Assembly: GCA_026874595.1 (NCBI GenBank)
Contig: CM049309.1
Location: 68,184,926 to 68,248,925, forward strand
Direction: 5' to 3'
DNA from: Sipunculus nudus
Taxonomy: Eukaryota > Annelida > Sipuncula > Golfingiida > Sipunculidae
Length of the DNA: 64,000 bases
A program made the position numbers and the translations under genes. Positions 33,420 through 46,385 of this stretch are shown piece after piece. The notes under the pieces were generated by a model that saw only the letters and a program-made list of their open reading frames with translations, made no database searches and had not been told where the DNA came from. Position 1 is the first letter of the stretch. Each line of letters begins with the position of its first letter.

Positions 33420-34890
33420 GAAAAATTCTACTTGTATATTTAGTGTACGCTTGCGTCACACGGGATTCAGTCCCAACACTCGCTCGTCATTGAAAATCAT
33501 TACTTAAAACCAACATCTTTGAAGAGGCTTTGACTTCCATAAAGCCCTTGACTGTTTGAGCTGCGTAATCATTTAAGGTGAACGGTTTTAACACCACATC
33601 TACAAATTTTAGGTTCTATCTGGTGAAGGTCTGTTCCCAGGCCAATATTTCCAACCTAATATTTACACGTGTCAGACGTGTATTTGGAGGCCTTCCTAGT
33701 GGTTTTATCAATGGGCCTATTGTTGCCAAGTTGGCATGTTGTTACGTGTCTTGGTCTATTCGATTCTCAATTTGCAAAAGCCGCGTCCGTCCGTGACCAA
33801 ACCTGGAGCCCCGCCACACACCTGGTTGTAATCCTCACAGTGATCATTGGCGAAGTTGGCTTCGAAGTGTTTTCTTTCGATGGAAAATTTGGCTCTGAAA
33901 GGGGGGGGGGGGGCTTCAGCGTTACTTTCGTCTTATGTTGTCGTTCAGACGGACCATCAGATTCCACTGGATAATCTGACACCGAGCCTGAAGACTGCCA
34001 CTATCCATCACGGTTTATCCATCACCAACTGACACTGACATGGCTACGCTCTTTGCACAGCGCTTTACCCTTTAGGCCTACCACCTATATTGTAAGCGCT
34101 GTTGTTATGACCTCGTGTCCAGAATTGCTACACCAGAGGGGAGCACTGTATTTTTGTCCATTCAGATTAGACCCTGTGCTGGAAGATACAGCCAAGCGAG
34201 GAATACACAGAGCCAATGTTGTTCATTTCGTTTTGAGTGACAGCTCATCGCCCCGGTAACCGTCTGAACAGGCCACAGGCTCAGAGAGAATGGCCCCAGA
34301 CGTAGTTTGCTAAGGGCGTTGGGCACATAGAATGACCGGTCGGGGAGCTGTAATTCAAACGAAACTTAACAACAAAGGCTGCGTGCACACATCGCTGTCT
34401 GGTTTCAGTTCTGCAGACAACAGATACATGGATACGCTAACACAGTCATAATGTCATAATCGAATCAGTCGATAATTCGAGAATGCAGAGGGAGCAATTA
34501 AAATTCGACCTTAAACTGTCATCAAGCAGCGCTTGAAGCGCAGCAATTGGCGGAGCCAGGATGCCTATCGAGTGTTTGTTTATTGGCATCTGAATGGCTG
34601 CTTGTCACATCATACGCAAGTTTTTTTTCAGCGGACAACGAACCACCATCCGTCAAAATGTATCATAAACGGTCAAAGCAGGCACCCTGAAAATGAGTTG
34701 CTTCTTTAGAAGCGCAAGATTTCCGCTGCCTCGGGAACGTATGACATGGCACGGTACAGTGTTAAAGGAAACACTGTTCACGGAATTTCATTTTAGAAAC
34801 TCAGAAAATAGGTGAACCTGACTATAACCTGGACCATCAACAGGGTGTTTATGCATTACCTCCCTTGAATGAATGCAACTGACTTAAAGA
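33420..34890. other. Unassigned stretch
   Basis: GC content is higher than the neighbours, with a G13 tract at 33901-33913. Frames of 60-100 codons on both strands overlap each other and have no recognisable motif. I see no gene or repeat here. Confidence 0.45.
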
Positions 34891-34899
34891 AAATGATTC

Positions 34900-35420
34900 C
34901 AGTTTGAACTGCTATGTTTATTTTCAGCTTCCTTGTCCCCTTAAAAAGCTTCAATTTTCTCCCTTCAAGTTCATATTTTAGACAGTAGTGCCTCTACTCA
35001 ACCGTTAAGATGATCAGATGATCACGTTCTGCGTTAGCGATATTTGATTTTTCTTGCAGTTCATTAATAGTTCCATGCAAGTTCGCTATTTTTGACTTCT
35101 AAGCTGGCCTAAACATCAGACTTATTCTCACAAACATCTTCTCTAATTCGATCTCTTTCAGACTTTGCATTATCTCACTGAGCCAAAATTGTAGAATTGA
35201 CAGTATCCAAGTTCTGATTGATAACAGCTTCATTACTGCTCAGTCTGGCATCATCCGAGGCAACAGATTCACGTAGTTCTTCTTCAGCAGAGTTAAAGCT
35301 TCTCAAAGTTCTCAGGGAGGTGCGTGGGTTATTCGACAGTTGTGCCCAGTTAGTCACATATTGTTCGATCCTCATTGATGAAATTAACCACCTAGTTAAT
35401 CCTAAATGTGTTCATACCTT
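34900..35420 (-). pseudogene. Decayed coiled-coil-like coding sequence
   Basis: An open 66-codon stretch (35175-35375) rich in Glu/Ser/Asn/Leu ('EEELRESVASDDARLSSNEA') continues past a stop as 'DNAKSERDRIREDVCENKSD'. In another frame it goes on as 'TINELQEKSNIANAERDHL'. Heptad-like spacing across frame changes suggests an old coiled-coil protein, perhaps a retroelement structural protein. Not identified. Confidence 0.35.
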
Positions 35421-35989
35421 ACTGACACTTAGTATAGAGCAGTCAGTAAAATGTATAAAAAAAGCTTGCATGGGGAGAAAATCCCTCACATTAACTTGCC
35501 TTTTCTGATAGATCGTTATCAGTTTATTTCTCTACTGGTTAAGTTTGCATTTAAATTGCTTGCTGTTAGGCAACCATGCCTCTGAAAGAGCTCTCCTTGA
35601 AGGATAAAGTGACGTTAATCAAGGCGGCAACACCACGCGCACCAAATGGCTCACCAGTTTAGCGTCGGGAAAAGTCAAGTGCACGCAATATATACTCAAG
35701 CGGAAGGCTAAATATATGATAGCCACGTATTATGTTCAATATGCATTCAGTAGGTTGTAATCGTATTGCCTTGGTGTTATTATTTGTTAATCATCAGTCA
35801 CTACGTATATGTACATGTATATTAATTTTTTATCATGAATAAATATGTTCAGCTACACACAAAATAAAAAACATTCATAACAAGGGTCCTCCGCTAAGTA
35901 AAATATTTTGTTATAATTCACATTAAAGATATGCAATAGATAAACTCTGATGCACATTAAATATCAGCGTGTTATATGCGACCACGGTA

Positions 35990-36076
35990 AGAGTTTCACA
36001 AATACGACCATCCCCAAATTACGACCACTTTGATCAGTCCCCAGGGTGGTCGTATTTGTAGGGTTCCACTGTATGT
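35990..36076. repeat. Hairpin repeat end (acaaatacgacca / tggtcgtatttgt)
   Basis: CACAAATACGACCA at about 35997 pairs with TGGTCGTATTTGT at about 36047, then 'gggttccactgta'. The edge motif is like that at 1200-1215. This is probably the terminus or a solo palindromic MITE. Confidence 0.5.
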
Positions 36077-36079
36077 TAA

Positions 36080-37190
36080 AAAAATAATTAATAAATTCTA
36101 AATCAGACTCCTAAAAAGTTCATAAATATTAGTACATTCGTGTTCTTTCTAATTACTACCCTGAATATAGAAAAGTGCATGTATCACCCTTCACTTGAAA
36201 ATAAATAATACGTACAACACAGGTTGCCTTGGTCACATTTCAGTTGTTTTCACTATATATGTTGAGAGGACGCATATTCACTTGTTTCATTTGCCAGAAT
36301 ATTACACATAAGACCTCGTTTTACTGCTTTCTTAAAATTAGCACTGGAATTTTTATTAAATGTCAACAGGCAGTTCTCCAGTAGTAGAATGGTAATCCCT
36401 ATAGACTTTCCAAGATAAACAAATGTGTTTATCAGGATGGGTGTTGACAGTTTGCAAAAGATAATACACATATTAAACGAGAAACAACATCTGTCGCTTG
36501 TCAATCCAAATCATCAGTGTTAATGTATTGACTGTTTGAATTACAGACTCTGTCTTACGCCGTACTTTATTTAAAATGTTCCACCCTGGTCAAAGAATAC
36601 GGTTTTACAAAACACTGAGCTTCTGAGCACAAAGCTGAAAGCGTAAGGTACACAAACCCACAGAGCTTCATTAATTCCTGTATATTGTTATTATGTTTAA
36701 CAAGTTTGCTAAAATACAATTATGTTTAGATGTTTCATTGTACATTATTTTTAGATTTTCATATTTTTTTACATTTCACATATCATTTTCATCATAAGAC
36801 AATTGTTACTACCGGGTAGAGGAAAATGTTTTTATCAGATCGTTAACGAAACGAGCGTCAGTGCTTCATTTTGTTACGTCATTTTGAGAAGGGCACGCTT
36901 GTTCAATAGAGTTGGTTGTTTTACCCTGTAAATGGATATTAGTTGGTCAAATCACTTCAACAAGTAATCCTGGGAGGTATCTGCGGTCCGTGAGAAAGTT
37001 CACTTAAGGAGTGATGCTATCTCTGGTCACTAAACGACAGGTCACAGGGCACTTTTTCAATGTTGTTCAATATTTGCATATTCTTGTTATGTATTTCGGG
37101 AGACATTATCCCAATCCAGGTCCAGTGCATGGGTAATTTGAGTGCACTACAACTCTCCTCGGTTCTTTTGAATGTAAGAAGTCTCCCGAC
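36080..37190. other. Unassigned AT-rich stretch
   Basis: Nothing with a recognisable motif. 36960-37195 may be the left part of the adjoining Helitron derivative. Confidence 0.4.
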
Positions 37191-37194
37191 TAAA

Positions 37195-37822
37195 GTCAAC
37201 AATATAGCATAAGGATTTGGTGACCATGACGCCACCTGCAACCATGTTTGCACAGTGTCCATTTGTTCATCTGCCTTGGGTTAAAATCACTCATATCTCT
37301 GCAGTGATTTGACTAATTCACCTAAAAATCGGCATGCATATACATCCTAGATAGCTTTCTTGATTTTATGACAGGTGGCGCCACCTACATTCACGTTAAC
37401 GCTGCAGACATCCAAGCTCATATCTCGGGAACCGTTTGACCAATCAGGAAAAAAAATTTACACAAATGTAGCCCTTGGATAGCTTTATAACATGAACAAA
37501 AATGGTGGTGCCACCTGCAGCCATTTTTTGCACAGCGTCCATCTTCCATCTGTTTGTCTGCTGTGGGATAAAATCACTCAAATCTCTGCAGTGGTTTGAC
37601 TTTTCCACATGAAATTTTGCATGTGTATATATCTTGGATATTTTCTCGTTCAAATAACAGGTGGCGCCACCTACAATCATGTTTATGTGGCAGAGATCCA
37701 TTCTAATATTTAACACATGTAACTCTATATCCCCTTGCCACTCAATCCATGCCTCACTTCACCCGTCCTTCTCAGATTTTGGCGGATACACGTAGTCGCT
37801 TGTCGACTACCCGTATTCTAGT
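37195..37822 (+). mobile_element. Non-autonomous Helitron (HINE/pearl-like) with CTAG 3' end
   Basis: Palindromic cores start at 37225 (catgacgccacc), 37374 (ggtggcgccacc), 37504 (ggtggtgccacc) and 37660 (ggtggcgccacc), spaced 149, 130 and 156 bp. After the array, a ~90-bp tail (from 'cactcaatccatgcctcact') ends in the hairpin GTAGTCG-CTTGT-CGACTAC followed by ...CTAG|T near 37817. That is the expected 3' end of a Helitron. The tail is shared with 49868-49952. Confidence 0.7.
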
Positions 37823-39140
37823 TAAAAAAAAACGCATTTGAGGTACTTACATGCTTGAAAAATATTTCGTTAATATGTTATACGATTTCCCTCTATCGTT
37901 TCGCGTTTATTTAATGTCCAGGCTTGTTACTGGAAGACCTCCAGTAGATATACAGATCGCCGGAATGTCAGTCCTACGGTAATTGCGATTTCCTCTCTGA
38001 AGTCCTTTACAGAGGCCGTCCTCAGACACTGACGATTAACACTCGCAGAGAGCTACTCTATAACAACGCTTCAAGTGTGATAAAGTGTAAGAACAATAAT
38101 GTTGTAGTATAGCATTACTACATGCTAAAATATCTGCACGGAATGCTATTGTAGAATTACTTTCACAGTATAATGAATAATTTTTTTTTAAATCTTATAA
38201 TTTAGCTTTCCCTAAAATATTAGTTGCAGTCATTATTTTGAAAATGTATGCTGTGGTTTGCTTTATTTTCTAAAAGTGGCATCATCGCATCATATATTTG
38301 AGGCCTTGTGGTCTCACAGTAATATTTATTTGTTTCCAGCCAAAGAAAGTGTTTCATGGTATATCCCTCGGCTTGATAAGGTATTGAGCTGTCCCCGTCT
38401 CTCCAGTCATTTACAAAATGAGCACACACAACCCAACTTGCACAAAGTTACACAATTCTCATGTGAACCCAACAAAAAGACAACAATAATGAAATAAAGG
38501 CACGGAGAGAGAGAGAGAGCTAATACCGTCGTCCTGTGATTTTTTCTGTCCTCTTTTGGAGGTGCGAGTGACGTAATAAATGGTTTTATATTTGACGTAA
38601 GAATGGTTATAAATTAGTTATAAACGGAGTTCAGGTGTATCCATACGAAAGTACGAAAAGTACGAAAGCGGCATAACTCTGACCGCTCACAGTAAAACGT
38701 GAATGTAACGAATTAACAATTTTTTTGGGTAAAGATAAGCTGGGGAGTAACGGCACGGCGAGAAGAGGGGACTAGCAGGCTGTAGCGCCATAACTACCCT
38801 CTGACCAGATAATTGGCTGCCAGAGTGCCTTTTACATCTATGTCCGAGGAACGCATTTTAAGTCATGGCTCGCACGGGTTACTAGACGCAGCCAATTTGT
38901 ATGCGATTCTGGATATGACTCGTTACTATAGAGTCAGGGTTTCAGTTTTGGTTGTCATTTCACATGTATTTTCTTGTATTAAAATATAATTCTTAGCATA
39001 ATTTTAAGATCATGGATTGTTTACTACTATATGAAGGCAACATGATGGAAGACCACTGCGATGCATTTCTCGATATTGCTTGTATCATGACACAAGAAGG
39101 CTTATCAGCCTAATTGTCATTGTCTACTGACTCTGGTTGT
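37823..39140. other. Unassigned stretch with a short GA microsatellite
   Basis: Contains (GA)n at about 38505-38518 and scattered short frames. No gene signature seen. Confidence 0.45.
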
Positions 39141-39144
39141 CACG

Positions 39145-39415
39145 GGAACATGTAGGGTGGGGAGAAAGGGCAAGGTGAGGTAAAGGGGCCAGGGCAGGCT
39201 GGGGAAGAAGGGCACGGAGGAAGTTGGAGAAAGAACACGGCTGAAAGAAAGGAGACGGTGTGGAGGAGGCGTGCGGCGGGAGAGAGGGGCAGGAAGAGGC
39301 AGGAAAGAGGGCCAAAGAGATGGAGTGGAGGGCTTAATGGGCATGTTGGGTAGAGCGGCACGGCGGGGGTGAGCAGGAGTAGAAAGGGATGAGGTGCAGG
39401 TAAGGTCGAGACGAC
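39145..39415. repeat. Purine-rich, strand-asymmetric block
   Basis: About 270 bp of G/A-rich plus strand with few pyrimidines. It yields long Pro/Leu/Ser frames on the minus strand that I regard as composition artefacts. The block stands out sharply from AT-rich flanks. Confidence 0.55.
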
Positions 39416-39559
39416 GACATTGATTGTTGACGGATGATGCTCAACTAAACGTGGCGAGGGGAATGCATACGCCCAAGACGACGCTGTAGTAGACGTGAGG
39501 GAACGGATACACTCCAATGTCGATCGGCTAAACGTGAGTAACCAATAAATATACATAGA

Positions 39560-40306
39560 AATAACCTCTTCTATAAATTAAGTTTAGGCAGATATACCCC
39601 CCTAAAATGTCATTTTAATAATTCTTATGAAATCATTTATATTTATCCTCTTAGTAATAATTTAATGCTGAATGTGAATATTTTATATATTTCATTTATC
39701 GCTAAATGAGTCATGATCATATATTTATTTCAGATATCAACATTTCCCTATTGTTTTATTTTCTTTTCCAAACTCGAATTAAATTTTTTTTCATTGAAAT
39801 TAATATAAATACGTTAGCTTATTATTTGTGTATAATAACTTTGGAATAATATACCCCATTTTGTGTATTATTTTTAAAAAATATATTTTATTGCAAAACT
39901 CATACAATACACATTTCATACATTTTTGTAGACGAATACATCAAATATAATGTATACAATTTATACAAATCACATTTCCTGGATATTATTTCAAACATAG
40001 TGCAAAATTTAAAATCTTGTAATTTGCACATGCAATATATACATATATTCGAATGGTCCCTACAGAATAAAAAAAAATCCACATGCTTCCTAAAAATACT
40101 AAAACTACAAAAGACACTTTGTTCGAATATTTTTCCTTAATTTGTCCCATTTTTTTCAAATTTCTGTTTTGCTATTATTTGCTCAATGCTCTATATATTT
40201 CAGTTTCCTTGCAAAATTTGAAATCAAATAACTTATATTGTGCTCTGATTATAATCCTTTGTACTATATTATACACAATATGTAAATGTAAGGAGCACCT
40301 GGTTTA
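39560..40306. other. AT-rich unassigned stretch
   Basis: Very AT-rich with no recognisable gene, repeat boundary or RNA. Confidence 0.5.
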
Positions 40307-42431
40307 GTTACAGGTGGTAGTCGACCAGATGGCCGAAACCCAGAATGCCGAAACCCAGAATACCGAACCCAAAATGCCGAAGCCCATCTTGCCGAAAAAG
40401 AAAATAAATAATAGCAAATAATGTGATTATTGCACAATTAAGTGATAAGTCCGTTGTCTGTAAAGGTATTTTAACAAAATTTGATACCATCCTCTAATAT
40501 TTTCAAATAAATAACGGTAATTTATTTGGCATGTCGGCAGCGGCACTATACTATAATATCGGCATGACAACCCGGTCCCGCTAAGTATCCCTTGCTATAT
40601 TAGACCCTCGTTTTGCAGGTATAGTCAGACTGACTGATTTTCATGAAGAAAATTATATCTTGGGTCACATTTATGCTTCTTTGTTAACTTTTTTTTTTAA
40701 TTTACACATCGTTCAACTGCATATTAGCCAAGATGGCGACGGTTGCGTGGGGAACTCACGGCAGCGTGGCGACAAACGGAAATCGGCAAGGAAACCCGCC
40801 TGACGAACTGGACCAGTAATCCCTCGTGGAAATAGCAAGGAAACCCCCCATGCAGGGGGTTTTAGACCATCCCCCTTGATTTGGAAGATTAAATATTTAG
40901 CCTGTCTTACAATACACTATGATTAATACCGGTATGCATAATCATTCGTATAATGAAAAATAGCCAACAGTAAAACCGGTATACCGTCCGCATTGTTTTG
41001 AAATATGACGAAAATATTTCAGTTAATTATGGAGAAACTCGGGTCTCTTCAATATTTTAACGGAATTTTATTTCCATTAATCAAAGATTTTTTAAAGTAA
41101 AACTTTTAGTGGGAGGATTTCAAAAGAACCCGACCTATGTGGGTCTAACAAAATTTACTTTGAAGAGAGCGAAGTCCAGTTTTGTTAATTAGCTTGTCAA
41201 TTGTGGGGGCCTCTACCGGGTGTGCGTATATTGTTGTAATAACTATGTCCGGCTTTTGATTAGAGTGATGTAGTGGGTCATAGCTAATTGAGAAGAAGCA
41301 TATAAAAATCACATTTTCTACAGTGAATATTCAATTTATACATCAGATTTGTTAATGTTTAAATTAATACTTTAATCTGAACCTGGATTTAATCTTTATT
41401 GTTTTTTAGTTACCTGTGATACTTTAATATCGTAATTCACATTGTATCGACGAGTTAAGCTAATATTGCAATTATATATGAAAGAACATCATATATCGGA
41501 TATGAATGCATTCTGTTTTTCATTTATTCATGTTGAAAATATTGGAAGAACAAACTGAGTAGAAATAAAATGTGAAGTATGAATTATATGAATATTCTAT
41601 AATGATTGAAATAGAACCATAATACAAATGAGTTACAAATATCCATATACACAAACACACACGGGCAAGTGCACTTTATACGTCGTTCGTTTATAATGGG
41701 CATGTTTATTAACAAATAAGTTTTTTTTTTAGATCCAAAGAGAAATTTATATTAACGCCACTCGTATTTTAAAATAAGCTGTTTATGAAATGTAAAAAAA
41801 TCGCCGTTCCTATGTTAATGAATACCATTTTATATGTTAACATAACATTTATAATAGACCTATATATGTTTTACAAATATAATATGTTACACTTAATCCT
41901 TCACGAACACACACACGTCATATAAATATTACACCTTTACTTACATGTTATTGAAGAGGCCTGTGCATCGTCACAAACATAGAGCACTTATTTTTATTAA
42001 TCATGTACATACAATCGAAAAACCAAAATATGAATTTGTAAGAACGAGAGAGAGAGAAAGAGAGATACATTTAAGGGAGAGACACTTGAGAATATTGATC
42101 GACAAGCCAGATTTTTCATATCATCAATTACATACACTAGTGTATGCATAACATGACCGAAGGAAAATGATACAATAGGCACATGAAAAAATCGGTTAAT
42201 GATCGATCTCCAATAGTTTTTAGTACTCAGTCATCGAACCTAACTTCATTTTACAATTTATCTTTCAGTCATAAAACTTGATTTTACAACGAGGACCTAA
42301 CTATCTACACTAATAGCAATTCAAGTGCCTGTAATGAGAGAGACAGGGATGGAGGAAGAAAGAGAGAGAGATCTTAAATGCATGGATAATAGAATACGTG
42401 TATATATATATATATATATGTGTGTGTATAT

Positions 42432-42462
<31 letters not shown>

Positions 42463-43921
42463 ATTGAGAGAGGGGGAGGGGGCGGTGGAGGGAGAGAGAG
42501 ATAATTAAGAGAGAGAGAGAGGGGGCAAGAGAGATTTTATGTGGATAAAGGAAACATTTAAGATAAAACTTAACGTTCATTCTTTTTGCATTACAAGCTA
42601 AAGAATGTGGATAAAGAAAACATTTAAGATAAACTTAACGTTCATTCTTTTTGCATTGCAAGCCAAAGAATGAATAAGTGGTCAAAAAGTTACATGATAA
42701 TCCATTTTCCATTGTGCATGGTTGAATTTACATTAATGTTCTGTTGATAAAGCTGTATAATTCTTCGGACTAGGGACTAGGTACAGAAAAAATCACTCAT
42801 GCAGTAAATACTCCATATAGTGCTTGCGGAATAATTATATAACAAACATACACTTTTCACAAAGTATTCATCTATAAACATACGAAATCTTATATTAATT
42901 TTATTCATTGCAGAATATGTATACGATTTTAATATACCCGTACTCAATTAACTGTGACCTACTTCATCACTAATCAAACGCCAGAATTAGTTATTACAAC
43001 AATTTAAACACAACCGGTAGCGGGCCCCCATAATAAGCAAGCTAATTAGTAAAACAAACAGGAGTTCGCTCTCTTTGAAGTAATCTTGTTAGACTTCTCA
43101 GTTCTGGTTTTATTACTAACGTACATTTTTTATGAAATTCTCCAACCGTTTTTATTTATAGAAATATTTTCTGATAGAATTCCGTAAAAAATTTCAATCA
43201 AGACCGAGAATTATCACTGGTAGTTTTTTTCCTGCAATATTATGAACTAGTTATTGAGGCGTGTCATTGATCAACATATGTTAATGGTAACTAAATCAAA
43301 ATGTGAGAAAAAAATGACTGTCATTATGAAAAGAAAGTTCAGATGGGAAATGGATGGGTGAATGGACGGTATGTAAGAGGTTTCCTTGCTATATATTTCG
43401 ACGAGGGATTACGGGTCCCGTTTCGGAAGGCGGGTTTCCTTGCCGATTTCCGAGTGCGTTACGCTCCCTTGAGTTCCTCACGCGACCGGCGCCATCTTAG
43501 CTTATATGCAGTTGAACGATGTGTAAATTAAAAAAATATTTCCTAAAGAAGCATAAATGTGACACAAGATATAACTTTCTTCATGAAAATCAGTTAGTCT
43601 GCATGACTATACCTGCAAAATGAGGGATTAATAAAGTCAGGGACATTTAGCGGGACCGGGTTGTCATGCAAACATTTTCGTAGTGCCGCTGCCGAAATGC
43701 CGAATAAATTACCGTTAATTATTTGAAATATTAAGAGGACGGTATCAGATTTTGTTCAAGTACCTTATCAGACAATGTACTTATAATTTTACTGCGCATT
43801 AATCACATTATTTCCTATTATCAATTTCTATTTCGGCAAGATGGGCTTCGGCATTTTGGGTATGTAAAAATTTGTTTCGGCATTCTGGGTTTCGGCCATC
43901 TGGTCTACATTCGTTACAGGT
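40307..43921. mobile_element. MULE-type non-autonomous transposon with ~1-kb inverted repeats
   Basis: The 9-bp duplication GTTACAGGT (40307-40315 and 43913-43921) flanks the element body 40316-43912. The ends are inverted: GACCAGATGGCCGAAACCCA on the left and its complement on the right, then several 'gaatgccgaaac' units. The inverted repeats extend about 1.05 kb each (to ~41370 and from ~42870) with moderate divergence. They include an 'aagatggcg' motif and 'tcaaagagagcgaa' blocks on both arms. The ~1.5-kb centre has (GA)n and (TA)n(TG)n microsatellites (42030-42530), a 66-bp tandem duplication (42538-42669) and no transposase. Long arms plus a 9-bp duplication are the hallmark of Mutator-like elements. 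Confidence 0.8.
42538..42669. repeat. 66-bp tandem duplication
   Basis: 'tgtggataaa.gaaacatttaagataaa.cttaacgttcattctttttgcatt.caagc.aaagaatg' occurs twice in a row. Confidence 0.75.
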
Positions 43922-44635
43922 TACTCAGTGGAAACCATCCATACTCTTGTGTTCCTCGTTAATAGTGGCTTGATCACTCCTTTTGATTTCGTCCAATCCC
44001 CAGGTCTAAATATTGATTTTTTGTTACAAAACATTCGTAAAAGAATATCTTTGCCTCTGATTCTATAAGACAAAGAGAAAATCGTTAGCTTTCAACTAAC
44101 TTCCATTTGTAAAAATAACTTTTGGTTGTTAAATGATTATTTTAAATGAGAAATCCCTCGAAAACATATCCACTGAGATTTTTCGATAAGCTCCAAAGTA
44201 ACTCTCCCAATTGATATCATCATCTCTTCATTGGAACAAGGATGTGGTCGCGGTTGGTTTCTGATCCACCAATATAGTATAAACATACATGTATTTAGTA
44301 AACAAAGAGTGTAGATTTGAATTATTGATGGTGAATGGTGACGGTGGCCATTTTGATGATAATAATGGTGATGGTGGTGATGATGAAGTTGATGGCGGTG
44401 GTGGTATTGTTATAAGTGATGATTCTCCATAATGATAAGGACCTAGATGGCGAATACTGCAATACTGATGGAGTGGTGGTGGGGATGATGATGAAAACAC
44501 TATCAGCCTCCAGTCTCCCTTGTCTAGGTTATTGCTTTACCACGCGTCTTGCAGGCCCCTCTAAATAAGCGAGTAGCAACTCTATAAAGCATCCTCCCCT
44601 TCCTGACGCTGATACCTGCGGGCTCCCTTTATGTT
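43922..44635. repeat. Unassigned stretch with GAT-rich module
   Basis: 44330-44490 is a degenerate (GAT/GGT)n tract ending in a ~100-bp unique-looking block ('ctccataatgataaggacct', 'ggcgaatactgcaatactga'). This recurs inverted in intron 4 of the hydrolase gene (55300-55420). The rest shows nothing assignable. Confidence 0.55.
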
Positions 44636-44639
44636 TGGT

Positions 44640-45345
44640 CACGCTCAGTTGCACACTGACCTAAGCTGTTCTCTAATTATCGTGGTGTTATTTTAATGAT
44701 TATTACCAAGCGTGGACTTCACTATAGTCACACATCGATCCTTCTCTTTGCAGTAACCAGATGCATCTGCCCGGCTAGCAAGAAAGGATTTTTCATTTGG
44801 AAATGCTTGACGATTATGGTAAGTTATTCAAGAGTTATTCCTAAATTTGTAACGTGTCAAGTTTTAATGATACACAGGGAATTGTGGCTCACAAAGCAAT
44901 AATATAAGATTGTTATGACTGTATTTACGTCTGATTAGGAGGAACCAACCAATACATTTTGAAGAATAAGATAAGGTGCACATTTATTATATTGATACAT
45001 CGATTTAAACCTGTGCACATATTTGCATATATTTTGATACTGTTTATATCATATTTTGGAAATTTTAGCATTGTGGTTTTCTAAAAAAATGGGCATGAGG
45101 GACAAAACTGAGCCTATCAAGGTGTGGTCATGCTTAATTACACATTCATTGAAAGCGTTCGCTAATTAATCTGATGTTGCATTGATTAATAGTTACCAAG
45201 GACAGAATATACTAATTGCCCATCCATTCTTTCTTTTTGCAGGAACCAGAAATAAACATGTGCCTGGCTAGCAAGAATGCAAATGAAAAAGGAAGAATGA
45301 ATTTTTGTTGTGAAAGGATTGGCTATTATAACATGGTAGGTTATT
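44640..45345 (+). other. Duplicated exon-like segments
   Basis: Two ~220-bp segments ~490 bp apart (about 44640-44850 and 45120-45360) are related. Each has a pyrimidine tract + ttgcag acceptor-like site, a short frame with a 'Cys...Ala-Ser-Lys' block, and an atg|gtaagt or atg|gtaggt donor-like site. Candidate exons are 44754-44818 and 45243-45335. Their lengths differ modulo 3 (65 and 93 nt), so they are not simple alternative exons. They may belong to an unrecognised gene or simply be a duplicated repeat. Confidence 0.3.
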
Positions 45346-45599
45346 CCAGAGTTATTTCTAAAATGATTAAAAATACTTAAATAATTCACATGGAATTGTG
45401 TAACACAAAACAAAAGTAAAAAAGTGTTTTTGTGAGTATGATAACCACCTGTCATTATAAGAACATTAGATATAATTTGAAGAAAGGTAATATATATTAA
45501 AAGGTTATTAAGAAATCGATTCCACACAGATATCGTTTTCGAACGAAGGCATGTATAAATAGAAATAATATATTTACCCAAGGCACTTTTGTACATTTG

Positions 45600-46308
45600 A
45601 ATAGCTCACTGAGGCGTGTCAGCTGTACCAACCATACGAATATCGTATAATACACTTAGCGTCGCCTGTTACCGATTTTAATGTTGCTACAACTTCATAT
45701 AATTTTGCTTTGTAAAACAGACAAGCATTTATTTTATAATACAGATTTACGCCACAAGAGGACCTGGAATTACCAGAGATAAACGTACACATAAGAACAC
45801 CCAAACAATTAACCTAAAAGTGTCCTTGACGAACACCTACTATCAGACCCACGAAGAACAGCACACTATGGGGCACATTAGATGTTCACGTACAAAGAGA
45901 CTGCCCTGAATACTTCAAAGAAGAAGATGTAACAGAAACCGAACCAAATCCGACTAACCTAGCCACTGATACTACTGATACTGTCTCTGAGAAACTTACC
46001 GATAATCTAGATCCACATCCGCCGCTCTAGATAGTCCTACCTGAAAAAGAAGAACAAACATTAGATGAAACAACAGTTTAAACTCACCGTCCAAAACGCA
46101 GATGGTCAGGGTCACCCACAGATTCCGCTGGTTCGCATACAATGTGGAAGAAACCTTCACATATGTTTCTAGCATCCGCACCGACAGCAGGCAGTAGACA
46201 TTCGGGACGCCCCGGAATATGTACACCGATGGACCTACCCCCTCTTGACCAGCCATCAGCTTAAGGACTTGGAGACGGAATATTATCAAAGGATGGTATA
46301 AATAAACA

Positions 46309-46385
<77 letters not shown>

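Noticed and set aside
33767-33982. Overlapping frames around a G13 tract
   Set aside because: Both strands open because of homopolymer and GC-rich DNA; no motif on either strand.
39117-39556. Minus-strand Pro/Leu/Ser-rich frames up to 138 codons
   Set aside because: Three overlapping frames in one purine-skewed block; low complexity, no domain.
45186-45596. 136-codon minus-strand frame
   Set aside because: Antisense to the duplicated exon-like segment, with no recognisable domain; could be chance in AT-rich DNA.
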